Assembly: GCF_014643535.1 (NCBI RefSeq)
Contig: NZ_BMJQ01000001.1
Location: 434,001-498,000 of the forward strand
Direction: 5' to 3'
DNA: 64,000 bases
From: Aliidongia dinghuensis
Lineage (GTDB): Bacteria > Pseudomonadota > Alphaproteobacteria > ATCC43930 > CGMCC-115725
Positions 8,159 through 16,332 of the stretch are shown piece by piece (within the stretch, counting starts at the first letter, position 1; every line of letters begins with the position of its first letter). The position numbers were made by a program, and so were the translations under genes. The notes beneath the pieces were generated by a model, which had not been told where the DNA came from, did no database searches, and was given only the letters and a program-made list of their open reading frames with translations.

Positions 8159-8253
8159 GCCCAACACATGTCCGGCGACACATGCCCGGCGTCGCGCGTC
8201 CGGTATCACGTGTTGGGCATCGGGCATCATGTGTCGGGCAACACGTGTGGCGC
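8159..8253. promoter_or_regulatory. cluster of five CAYGTGTYGGGC-like motifs
   Basis: Within 95 bp upstream of the PAS gene lie three copies on the plus strand (8207-8218, 8228-8239, 8242-8253) and two on the minus strand (8159-8170, 8173-8184). The outer pair also gives a perfect 9-bp inverted repeat, GCCCAACAC (8159-8167) with GTGTTGGGC (8210-8218). Spacings of 14 and 21 bp are seen. A multi-site regulator array, or a structured leader, is likely; no known motif was recognised. Confidence 0.5.
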
Positions 8254-8552
8254 GCAACTCTAGCATCGGTTTCGCGCGGTTTCGACGGGAAAGGGCAAAG
8301 TCTCGCCGCTGGCCGGCGCGTGCCGCGCCTTCGCCGCCGCCTGGCAGGAAAGCTCCAGAAAAGAACCGGCACATCCTGGAATTGTGACGATCTGTATTTC
8401 TTTGTCTTAAGTGAACGGAAATCTCCACTCCCGCGGGCATCGCCGCTGCAGGAATAAAAATGACACGCCGACTGCTGGAACCCGCGAAACAAAATTAACG
8501 TTGCTGCAGCGCACTATTCTGGTGCCGTGCTTTGTCGGGAATCCGGAAAAAC
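8254..8552. other. non-coding stretch before the glycan cluster
   Basis: Together with the motif cluster this makes a 405-bp gap between divergent genes. It becomes AT-richer towards 8400-8520 (for example around TTTCTTTGTCTTAAGTG) and probably holds the promoter of the glycosyltransferase cluster. I see no convincing small gene or RNA structure in it. Confidence 0.5.
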
Positions 8553-9611
8553 ATGACGACGGTCATCGGAAGTACGCCATCGAAGACCGGCCGCGCGCGC
8601 GACGCGGCGGGTGCTCCTTCCGAGCCAGACAGTACGCTCGTCTCGGTCATCATCCCGACCTACAACGCGGCGCGCTTCGTTGAACGGACGCTCGCATCGG
8701 TCCTGGCGCAGACCCATGCCCGGCTCGAAGTCCTGGTCGTCGACGACGGCTCGACCGACCAGACGACGGCGATCGTCGAGGCGGCGGCGCTGCGCGACCC
8801 GCGGATCAAGCTGTTCCGGCGCGATCATGGGGGCGTCGCGGCGGCGCGCAACTTCGCGCTGACGCAGGCTGAAGGCACGCTGATCGCCCCGGTCGACGCG
8901 GACGATCTCTGGCATCCGGCGAAGCTCGCCCAGCAGCTGGCGGCGCTTGCCCGGTCCGGGCCCGAGACCGGTGTCGTCTATTGCTGGAGCGTCGGCATCG
9001 ACGAGGACGATGTCGTGACCGTGCCCAACCTATGCGAGAGCCGGGCAGCCGGCAGCGTGCTGGCGGACATGATCGAATGCAACCTGCCGGGCAATGCCAG
9101 TACGCCGCTCATCCGCCGATCCTGCCTTGAGGCGGTCGGCGGCTACGACCCCGGCCTGATGGCCGCGGGGGCGCAGGGCACCGAGGATTGGAAACTCTAT
9201 CTGGCGCTCGCCGAGATCTGCGAATTCGCGGTGGTGCGCCGGCATCTGGTGGGATACCGCCGCACCCGCGAAAACATGTCCTCGAACGTCGCCGTCATGG
9301 AACGATCGATCGGTCTCCTGCGATCGTGGTTCATGGGAAAATGGCCGGAACTTCCCCGGCGCCACTTGAGGCGCCACTGCTACTTCGCCGACCATTACCT
9401 GGCGAGCCTGGCGCTCGGCCGCGACGACCTGCCGCAGGCGCTGCGCTACCAGATGCGCGCTTGGCGCGTGCGGCCCCTGGGGCTGCTGCATGCGTCGAGC
9501 CTGCGGTTTGCGGCCACGGTCCTGGCGCGCTTCCTCGGTCGGACGCGGGTGCTGGGCTCGGTCGACCCGGTGGCGTTCTGCGATTTTGTCGAGCCGGAGG
9601 CGGCCCTTTGA
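8553..9611 (+). CDS. family 2 glycosyltransferase
   Basis: A 352-residue GT-A fold sugar transferase at the cytoplasmic face of the inner membrane. The nucleotide-sugar-binding domain runs from SVIIPTYNAARFVERTL (about residues 30-46) through VVDDGSTD to the metal-binding VDADD motif, and the C-terminal 100 residues are helical with Arg-rich segments. ATG 8553 is preferred to the TTG 21 bases upstream, with GGAAAA just before it. It is the first gene of a rightward glycan cluster, 27 bp before the ABC exporter. Donor and acceptor sugar cannot be deduced. Confidence 0.88.
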   Translation: MTTVIGSTPSKTGRARDAAGAPSEPDSTLVSVIIPTYNAARFVERTLASVLAQTHARLEVLVVDDGSTDQTTAIVEAAALRDPRIKLFRRDHGGVAAARNFALTQAEGTLIAPVDADDLWHPAKLAQQLAALARSGPETGVVYCWSVGIDEDDVVTVPNLCESRAAGSVLADMIECNLPGNASTPLIRRSCLEAVGGYDPGLMAAGAQGTEDWKLYLALAEICEFAVVRRHLVGYRRTRENMSSNVAVMERSIGLLRSWFMGKWPELPRRHLRRHCYFADHYLASLALGRDDLPQALRYQMRAWRVRPLGLLHASSLRFAATVLARFLGRTRVLGSVDPVAFCDFVEPEAAL

Positions 9612-9638
9612 TCAGCTCCTGGGCCCTGGCCGGATGCC

Positions 9639-11477
9639 ATGACGGCCGATAACCCGACCGCGCCGAGTCCGTTTTCGGGCGCCGACGCCGCGGTCGGCAA
9701 GTCGCTGCGCCTGCTGGTCAGGCTCTATCCGCGCTGGGCGCTGCCGGCGGTCCTCTTGCTCGGCGTGTTGTCCTACTGCATCGAGGGCCTGGGCATCAGC
9801 CTGTTCGTGCCGCTGATCCAGGCGCTGCAGCAGGCCCCGGCCGATGGGCTCCAGGGTGGAATCCTGGGGCGGATCCTGGCGCCGCTCGCGCACATGGACG
9901 CGGACGCGCGGCTCATGGCCATCGGCGGCTTCATCTTCGGCACCACGATCGTCAAGAACCTGATCACCTACGGCAATGCACTCCTGCACGCCTTCCTGAA
10001 TTCGCGCATCACGCACAAGCTGCGCACCTCGATCGTCCGGCAGCTGCTGTCGCTGAGCCATGCCTATATCGACGGCAAGCAGTCCGGGCAGCTGATGAAC
10101 ACGCTCGCGACCGAGACGTGGCGCACGGCCGACGCGCTCAGCGCCTTCATGTCGCTGTTGATCAGCATCTCGGCGGTCGGGGTCTTCTCCGTGCTGCTCC
10201 TCGTGATCTCCTGGCGCCTGACGCTCATCGTTGCGGTCTCGACCGCCGTCATCTCGCTCGTCACCCGCTTTGCCACGGCCGGCGTCAAGCGCCTGGGGCA
10301 AGAGGCGGTCGAGGCGAACAAGGGACTTGCGACCCGGATGTGGGAGCTGTTCGGCGGCATGAAGGTCATCCGCGCGTTCGGGCGCGAGGCCTATGAGCGG
10401 GAGCGTTTCGAGGTGGCCTCGCGCCAGGTGCGCGACACGTTCTTCCGCCTGGATATGCTGTCGGCGATGACGCACCCGGTGCACGAGGTCCTGTCGGTCC
10501 TGGTCCTGCTCGGCATCATCCTGCACGCCGTCATGGCCGACCGCTCGTCGCTGCCGCTGCTCATCGCCTTCTCGATGATCCTGTTCCGGCTGCAGCCGCA
10601 GGCGCGTTACATCGGCTCCGCCTGGGTGGCGCTCTCGGCCGCGGCCGGCTCCGTGCGCGACGTGATGTGGCTGCTCGATACGGCGGACAAGAGCTACATT
10701 CGCTCCGGCCGCACCACGATCCGGCGGCTCGAGCGTGCGATCTCGTTCGAGAACGTGAGCTTCCGCTATCCCGGCAGCGATGCGCGGGCGCTCCACGGCG
10801 TCTCGCTCGAGATCGAGGCGGGCCGGACGACCGCGCTCGTCGGGCCGTCGGGTGCCGGCAAGACGACGCTCGTCAACCTGATCTGCCGGTTCTACGACGC
10901 GGATGCGGGCGAAATCCGCGTCGACGACCATCGGATCAGCGATCTCGATCTCGACGGCTGGCGCGGCCGGATCGGCATCGTCAGCCAGGACATCTACATG
11001 TTCGGCGCGACCGTGGCCGAGAACATCGCCTATGGCAGTCCGGAGGCCGATCGGGCCGCCATCGAGGCGGCGGCGCGGCTCGCCGATGCGGACGCCTTCA
11101 TTCAGCGCCTGCCGGCCGGCTACGACACAAGGATAGGCGACGGCGGGATCAGCCTCTCGGGTGGCCAGCGACAGCGCCTGGCGCTCGCGCGCGCCATCAT
11201 CCGCGATCCTGAGATCCTGATCCTCGACGAAGCGACCAACGCGCTCGACAGCCTGTCGGAGCACCTGATCCGCGACGCGCTCGACCATTTCGGCCGCGAC
11301 CGCACCGTCGTCGTGATCGCGCACCGGCTGTCGACGATCGAGCGCGCCGACCGGATCGTCGTGCTCGACCACGGCCAGATCGCCGAGGAGGGCGATCTCG
11401 AGACGCTGGTCGCCAAGGCCGGGCTGTTCCACCGGATGTACCGCCTCCAGCACAGCCCATCCCTTTCCGTCCGTTAG
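9639..11477 (+). CDS. ABC transporter ATP-binding/permease protein (MsbA/PglK-type exporter)
   Basis: A 612-residue half-transporter that works as a homodimer in the inner membrane. An N-terminal membrane domain of about six helices (residues about 25-330) is fused to an ATPase with Walker A GPSGAGKTT (residues about 402-410), the signature LSGGQRQRL (about 505), Walker B ILILDEATNAL and the H-loop IAHRLST. Lying among glycosyltransferases, it most likely flips or exports a lipid-linked oligosaccharide or glycolipid, as PglK or MsbA do. The membrane domain carries the KxIRAFGREAYERERF coupling segment typical of lipid exporters. The gene is 13 bp from the next glycosyltransferase. Confidence 0.92.
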   Translation: MTADNPTAPSPFSGADAAVGKSLRLLVRLYPRWALPAVLLLGVLSYCIEGLGISLFVPLIQALQQAPADGLQGGILGRILAPLAHMDADARLMAIGGFIFGTTIVKNLITYGNALLHAFLNSRITHKLRTSIVRQLLSLSHAYIDGKQSGQLMNTLATETWRTADALSAFMSLLISISAVGVFSVLLLVISWRLTLIVAVSTAVISLVTRFATAGVKRLGQEAVEANKGLATRMWELFGGMKVIRAFGREAYERERFEVASRQVRDTFFRLDMLSAMTHPVHEVLSVLVLLGIILHAVMADRSSLPLLIAFSMILFRLQPQARYIGSAWVALSAAAGSVRDVMWLLDTADKSYIRSGRTTIRRLERAISFENVSFRYPGSDARALHGVSLEIEAGRTTALVGPSGAGKTTLVNLICRFYDADAGEIRVDDHRISDLDLDGWRGRIGIVSQDIYMFGATVAENIAYGSPEADRAAIEAAARLADADAFIQRLPAGYDTRIGDGGISLSGGQRQRLALARAIIRDPEILILDEATNALDSLSEHLIRDALDHFGRDRTVVVIAHRLSTIERADRIVVLDHGQIAEEGDLETLVAKAGLFHRMYRLQHSPSLSVR

Positions 11478-11490
11478 CCCGAGCGCCCCC

Positions 11491-12717
11491 ATGCCCTATG
11501 TCATGCACGATCTGGAAGTGACGGCGCCCCTGCCGCGGCTGGAGCTGCCGCCGGACGCGACCGGCTACGCGCTCGTCCTCAGGCGCCATGGGCGCGTCGT
11601 GGGCTTCCTGATGAAACCGGCCGCCGGCGGTGCGACGATCGAACCGGCGGCACTTGCCCCGATCATCACGGCCGAGATCGGCGAAAAGCTGATCGAGGTC
11701 GCCATCTCCGAGGAGCTGCACAGCGCCGATCGGCTCGCCGCGTCTCCGATGCCGTCGCTGACGGTCGCGATCTGCACCAAGGATCGGCCCGCCCGCCTCG
11801 GGCGCTGCCTCGCCTCGCTGCTGCCTCAGGTCGAGCAGGGCCGGGCGGACGGCCAGGCGATCGAGGTGCTGGTGGTCGACAACGCGCCGTCGGACGACCA
11901 GACCCGCAAAGTGATCGAGGCTTTACCGGGCGTCCGTTACGAGCTCGAGGTGCGGCCGGGCCTCGATTTCGCCCGCAACCGCGCCCTCGGGTCGGCCAGT
12001 GGCGACTGGATCGCCTATCTCGACGACGATGTCGTGGTCGACCGGGGCTGGCTCGCCGGGCTGCGCGAGGCCTGGGCCGAGAACCCGGATGCCGGCGCCT
12101 TCACCGGGCTCGTGCTGCCGTTCGAGCTCGCCATGCCGTCGCAGATCATCTTCGAGCAGCGCGGCGGCTTCCGGCGCGGCTTCGACAAGATCCGCTATGG
12201 CGCACGCTTTCCGGCGAACCCGCTCTATCCCTGCGCCTCGGGCATCTTCGGCGCGGGTTGCAACATGGCGTTCCGCCGGGATGCGATGCTGGCGCTCGGC
12301 GGCTTCGACGAGGCGCTCGATACCGGGGCCCCGCTGCCGGGCGGCGGCGATCTCGACGCGTTCTTCCGCATCGTCCGCGCCGGCCATGTCCTCGTCTACG
12401 AGCCGCAGCTGCTCGTCTATCACGAGCACCGGCGCGAGCTCGCGGCCCTCCGCCGGCAATATTGGAGCTGGGGCCTCGGCTGCATGGCGTTTCTCGCCAA
12501 GTGCTACCACGCCGACCCGGCGGTCCGGCCGATCATCTTCCGGTTCTTCGCCTGGTGGATCAAATATCAGATCAAGGAGGCGGTGCGCAGCCTCCGGCCG
12601 CACGGGCCGCCGCTCGTGATGGTGCTGGCCGAGGTGTGGGGCGGCATCGCCGGCATCGCGGGTGAATATTCCCGTTCGATGCGGCGGATCGAGCGTATCC
12701 GGCGGGCCTATCCATGA
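11491..12717 (+). CDS. family 2 glycosyltransferase with N-terminal extension
   Basis: A 408-residue protein. About 85 residues precede the GT2 domain, which starts at SLTVAICTKDRPARLGRCL and contains VLVVDNAP, the metal-binding YLDDDVVVD and the acceptor-side GGGDLDAFFRI. The C-terminal part (EHRRELAALRRQYWSWG) is typical of enzymes that add sugars to a growing chain. Its stop overlaps the next gene start (ATGA). It shares architecture and motif order with its downstream neighbour (12714-14057), so the two are probably tandem-duplicated paralogues that have diverged. Confidence 0.9.
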   Translation: MPYVMHDLEVTAPLPRLELPPDATGYALVLRRHGRVVGFLMKPAAGGATIEPAALAPIITAEIGEKLIEVAISEELHSADRLAASPMPSLTVAICTKDRPARLGRCLASLLPQVEQGRADGQAIEVLVVDNAPSDDQTRKVIEALPGVRYELEVRPGLDFARNRALGSASGDWIAYLDDDVVVDRGWLAGLREAWAENPDAGAFTGLVLPFELAMPSQIIFEQRGGFRRGFDKIRYGARFPANPLYPCASGIFGAGCNMAFRRDAMLALGGFDEALDTGAPLPGGGDLDAFFRIVRAGHVLVYEPQLLVYHEHRRELAALRRQYWSWGLGCMAFLAKCYHADPAVRPIIFRFFAWWIKYQIKEAVRSLRPHGPPLVMVLAEVWGGIAGIAGEYSRSMRRIERIRRAYP

Positions 12718-14057
12718 GGATCCAAGCGCCCTGTCGCATCCGCCATATCGACCTGGCAGAACGAATTCCGGCCTTGACCGCCGAGCCCGATGCCAAGAGC
12801 CTGCTGGTGTTCTTCTGGTCGGGCCGCGTGCCGCTCGGGCGGTTGAGCCTGTCGACCGACGAGCTGCCGCTGCCGGCGAGCGCCGTCGCCAATCTGGCGG
12901 CGCGCACCATCGCGCCAGCGGTCGGCGCGCGGACGCTCGACCATGGCTTCAAGGCGATGCTGCCGGTCTTCCGGCGTCGCATGCCCGACGATTCGCCGGC
13001 CGATCTCGCGGCCCTTCTCGCCGCGACGCAACCGCTGCAGGCGCTCGGCCAGGCGGCCACGACCGACGAGGCCAAGCCGGCTCGGCCTCGCGTGTCGCTG
13101 ATCATCTGCACGCGGAGCCGGCCGCAGGCGCTGGCCCGCTGCCTGATCTCGGTCGCGAAGGCGCGGGGGCTCGACGAGATCCTTGTGGTCGACAATGCGC
13201 CCGGCGATCCCGCGACCCGGCGCATCGTCGACACGTTCCCCCACGTGGCCTATCTCGCCGAACCGCGCCCGGGTCTGAGCGTCGCGCGCAATGTCGGGCT
13301 GGCGGCGACGCGCGGCGACATCGTGCTGTTCACGGACGACGATGTGGTGATCGAGCCCGACTGGCCCCAGGCGATGGTGCGGGCATTCGCTGACCCGGGC
13401 GTTATGGCGGTCACTGGCCTGGTCCTGCCGGCCGAGCTCGAAACCGCAGCACAGGTCGCGTTCGAGCAGGACTTGGGCGGCTTCGGCCAGGGGTTCCGCG
13501 CCATGGATTTCGACGCGGAGTTCTTCGCCGCCATGAAGGGGCGGGGCGTGCCCGTCTGGCGCATCGGGTCCGGCGCCAACATGGGGTTCCGCCGTGCCGC
13601 TTTCGAGCGGGTCGGCCTGTTCGACGAGCGGCTCGGCGCCGGCGCCAGCGGCTGCAGCGAGGATTCGGAACTGTGGTACCGGCTGCTCGCCGTGGGCGCC
13701 CGTTGCCGCTACGAGCCGGCCGCGGTCGTCAGGCACTATCACCGCGCCGACTGGGCAGGACTCACCCGCCAGCTGCGCGACTACACGAAGGGCCATGTCG
13801 TAGCATTGTTCGTACAATATTGGCGCTGGCATTACGCGGGCGACATCCGCCGCGTCTTCGTCTCCTTGCCCTACTACTACCTCTGGCTCCTGAAGGAGGG
13901 CTGCCGACGCGGCTTCGGATCCCGCCAGCGCCTGCTGCCGGCGGAGATTGCCGGCTGGTGCGCCGGCCTCAGAGGCGCGTTCAACCTGTGGCGGGCCGAC
14001 CGGCGCGGCAACGGGCCGGTGGCGCTCGGACGAACGAGGAGCGAGACCGGTGCTTGA
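12714..14057 (+). CDS. family 2 glycosyltransferase with N-terminal extension (paralogue of upstream gene)
   Basis: A 447-residue protein. About 120 residues precede the GT2 core (RVSLIICTRSRPQALARCL, EILVVDNAPGDP, FTDDDVVIEPDWP, GCSEDSELWYRLL). Like the preceding gene it has the VDNAP and DDDVV signatures and a C-terminal RxYxxG segment (LRDYTKGHVVALFVQYWRW). It overlaps the upstream gene by four bases and the downstream methyltransferase by eight, so this part of the cluster is tightly coupled at translation. It likely adds a different sugar or linkage than its paralogue. Confidence 0.9.
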   Translation: MRIQAPCRIRHIDLAERIPALTAEPDAKSLLVFFWSGRVPLGRLSLSTDELPLPASAVANLAARTIAPAVGARTLDHGFKAMLPVFRRRMPDDSPADLAALLAATQPLQALGQAATTDEAKPARPRVSLIICTRSRPQALARCLISVAKARGLDEILVVDNAPGDPATRRIVDTFPHVAYLAEPRPGLSVARNVGLAATRGDIVLFTDDDVVIEPDWPQAMVRAFADPGVMAVTGLVLPAELETAAQVAFEQDLGGFGQGFRAMDFDAEFFAAMKGRGVPVWRIGSGANMGFRRAAFERVGLFDERLGAGASGCSEDSELWYRLLAVGARCRYEPAAVVRHYHRADWAGLTRQLRDYTKGHVVALFVQYWRWHYAGDIRRVFVSLPYYYLWLLKEGCRRGFGSRQRLLPAEIAGWCAGLRGAFNLWRADRRGNGPVALGRTRSETGA

Positions 14058-14808
14058 GTTCGTGAGGCGCGCGTATAAAGCGCCGCGGGGCGTCTTCCTG
14101 CGCCGCAACCCGTTCCCGAAGCCGCTGCTCGACGGCTTCTTCTACCGCGAGAAGATGAGGGCGATCTATCACGTGGCGCCGGACGAGCCGGTGGCGCGGA
14201 TCCTTGAGGTCGGCGGCGGGCGCAGCGGGCTCACGGCACTGCTCTATCCCCAGGCCCAGATCGTCAACATCGACCTCGACCGCACCTATGCCGACGCGCC
14301 CAGCAACCGGCAGCCGGGCACCAACTTCATCTGCGGCGACGCGACCCAGCTGCCGTTCCCCGACGGTGCCTTCGACCTCGTCACCATGTTCGACGTGATG
14401 GAGCATATCCCGGAGGATCGTGCCGCGATGGCGGAGGCCCTGCGCGTGTTGAGGCCGGGCGGCGCGCTGCTCGTCAGCACGCCGAACGAATATTGGCGCT
14501 TCCCCTATTACCGGGCGCTGCGGCCGATCTGCCCGAGCGAGCAATCGATCATGGCGGAATGGGGCCATGTCCGGCGCGGCTACCGGCTGGAGGAGCTCGA
14601 AGGGCTTGTCGGGCAGTCGGCCCAGAAGATCGCGAATTTCATCACGCCACTCACGGCACCCAGCCACGACGTCTCCTTCTCGGGTCTGCCGGCGCGGCTC
14701 CGCACGCTCGTCTGCGCGCTGCTGATGCCGCTGACCGGCCTCGGCTATGTCCTGCATCGGCCGGACGGCCGCGGCACGGAGACGGCGGCGCTCTGGCGCA
14801 AGGCATGA
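14050..14808 (+). CDS. class I SAM-dependent methyltransferase
   Basis: A 252-residue methyltransferase. The SAM-binding motif I ILEVGGGRSG, acidic loop NIDLD and post-motifs CGDATQLPFPDGAFDLVTMFDVMEH are of the Methyltransf_11 class. The GTG at 14050 is chosen as start: GAGGAG lies eight bases before it and it removes an Arg/Gly-rich extension that would read through the previous gene. The short overlap with the upstream glycosyltransferase suggests coupling. It probably methylates a sugar or terminal residue of the glycan, a common way to end or mark chains. Confidence 0.85.
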   Translation: MLEFVRRAYKAPRGVFLRRNPFPKPLLDGFFYREKMRAIYHVAPDEPVARILEVGGGRSGLTALLYPQAQIVNIDLDRTYADAPSNRQPGTNFICGDATQLPFPDGAFDLVTMFDVMEHIPEDRAAMAEALRVLRPGGALLVSTPNEYWRFPYYRALRPICPSEQSIMAEWGHVRRGYRLEELEGLVGQSAQKIANFITPLTAPSHDVSFSGLPARLRTLVCALLMPLTGLGYVLHRPDGRGTETAALWRKA

Positions 14809-14812
14809 TCTC

Positions 14813-16207
14813 ATGACGAGCTCGGACGCGCCGTCGCGGAAGACGATCGCGCTGCTGCCCTGGGGCAACTTCATCGAGGATTTTCTCGAGCCGATCGGAT
14901 TGACGCTCGAGACGTTCTGCCGGCAGATGACCGGCGGCTGGCTGTTCGGTTACGTCGACGCGCTCAAGCTCGCTGGCTGGCGCCCGGTCATTGTCTGCGT
15001 ATCGCGCCGGGTGTCTGCGCCGCTGCGCCTGCGGCATGTGCCGTCAGGCACGCGCATTTGTGTGCTCCCCGCCTGGCCGGCCTATGACCGGCTCGCGCGC
15101 CATATGGTCAACCCCTACGGCTGGTCGCTCGACGATGCCTTCGGTCCGGGTGCCGGGCGGGGGCGGGGGCGGCGATGGGCGCGCCAGGTCGTGAAGGAGC
15201 TTGCGCCCTATCTCGCGACGCCGCTCGGGGCCCTCGCGCGGACCCTGCGCCACGAGGGCTGCACGGCGATCCTGACCCAGGAATATGAATATGCCCGGTT
15301 CGACGTCTGCGTGCTGCTGGGTCGACTGCTCAGGCTGCCGGTCTACGCGAGCTTCCAGGGCGGCGACGGCCATGCCGGGCAGCTCGAGGATCTGTTCCGG
15401 CGCCGCGCACTGCAGGCGGCACGCGGTCTCGCCGTCGGGGCCGAGGGTGAAGCGAGGCGCGTCGCGGAACGCTACGGCGTGCCTACGGCGCGGATCTGGC
15501 CGGTGCACAATCCGATCGACCTCGACCTCTGGTGGCCGATGGACCGCGCCGAGGCCCGCCGGGCGCTCGATTTGCCGCCCGAGGCGCGCATCGTGGTCTG
15601 CCACGGCCGGATCGACATGCATCGCAAGGGGCTCGACGTGCTGCTCGACGCGTGGCGCCTCGTCACGGCCGCGCGGCCCAAGCAGGATGTCCGGCTGATC
15701 CTGGTCGGCACCGGGCAGGATGACGAGGTGCTGCGCGCGGAGCTCGCGCGCCGGCAGCTGCCGGGTCTCACGTGGTTCGACCGCTATGAGCTCGATCGCG
15801 CGGTGATGCGGCGCACGCTGTCCGCGGCCGACCTCTACACGCTACCCTCGCGGATCGAGGGCTTCCCGGTGGCGCCGCTCGAAGCCATGGCGTGTGGGCT
15901 GCCGGTGGTCGCGAGCGACATTCCAGCCCTGAGGACCATCCTCGAGGCGGGCCGCGAGTCGGGCGGCCTGCTGGTGCGGCCGAACGATGCCGCGGTGCTC
16001 GCCCAGTCGCTGGGACTGCTGCTCGACGACCCGGACGTGAGCCAGGCGCTCGGCCGGATCGCCCGGCGCCGCGTCGAGGAGAATTTCTCGATCCCGGCGG
16101 TCGGCCGGCAGCTGCAGGCGATGCTCGAAGGGCGCGGCCCGGTTCCTTCCGGTCATCCGAGCGACGACGCACTGTCGCCGTTCCCTCGGCCCGGACCACG
16201 AACTTAA
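14813..16207 (+). CDS. family 4 glycosyltransferase (GT-B fold)
   Basis: A 464-residue transferase. The C-terminal donor-binding domain is clear: VVCHGRIDMHRKGLDVLLDAW, ILVGTG, and the GT4 EX7E region with SRIEGFPVAPLEAMACGLPVVASD. The N-terminal domain is longer and less conserved, with a Gly/Arg-rich stretch near residue 120. The start is the ATG at 14813, four bases after the methyltransferase stop. A 16-bp tandem duplication covers its stop codon (16196-16227). It should retain stereochemistry and use a nucleotide-activated sugar; the identity of the sugar is unknown. Confidence 0.9.
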   Translation: MTSSDAPSRKTIALLPWGNFIEDFLEPIGLTLETFCRQMTGGWLFGYVDALKLAGWRPVIVCVSRRVSAPLRLRHVPSGTRICVLPAWPAYDRLARHMVNPYGWSLDDAFGPGAGRGRGRRWARQVVKELAPYLATPLGALARTLRHEGCTAILTQEYEYARFDVCVLLGRLLRLPVYASFQGGDGHAGQLEDLFRRRALQAARGLAVGAEGEARRVAERYGVPTARIWPVHNPIDLDLWWPMDRAEARRALDLPPEARIVVCHGRIDMHRKGLDVLLDAWRLVTAARPKQDVRLILVGTGQDDEVLRAELARRQLPGLTWFDRYELDRAVMRRTLSAADLYTLPSRIEGFPVAPLEAMACGLPVVASDIPALRTILEAGRESGGLLVRPNDAAVLAQSLGLLLDDPDVSQALGRIARRRVEENFSIPAVGRQLQAMLEGRGPVPSGHPSDDALSPFPRPGPRT

Positions 16208-16227
16208 GGCTCCACGAACTTAAGGCT
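16196..16227. repeat. perfect 16-bp tandem duplication at a stop codon
   Basis: Two exact head-to-tail copies of CCACGAACTTAAGGCT. The first includes the TAA stop of the glycosyltransferase; the second repeats the same stop context 16 bp downstream. It looks like a recent replication-slippage duplication. Confidence 0.85.
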
Positions 16228-16332
16228 TCAAGGCCCGTCGGCGCTGAGCGCAATCGGCTGCCACCTTCAGGAGCCGGTCGCAATCGGTACGTGTCGCGCC
16301 GCGAGCGCTTCCCCGGGCCTGCCCCGGACGCT

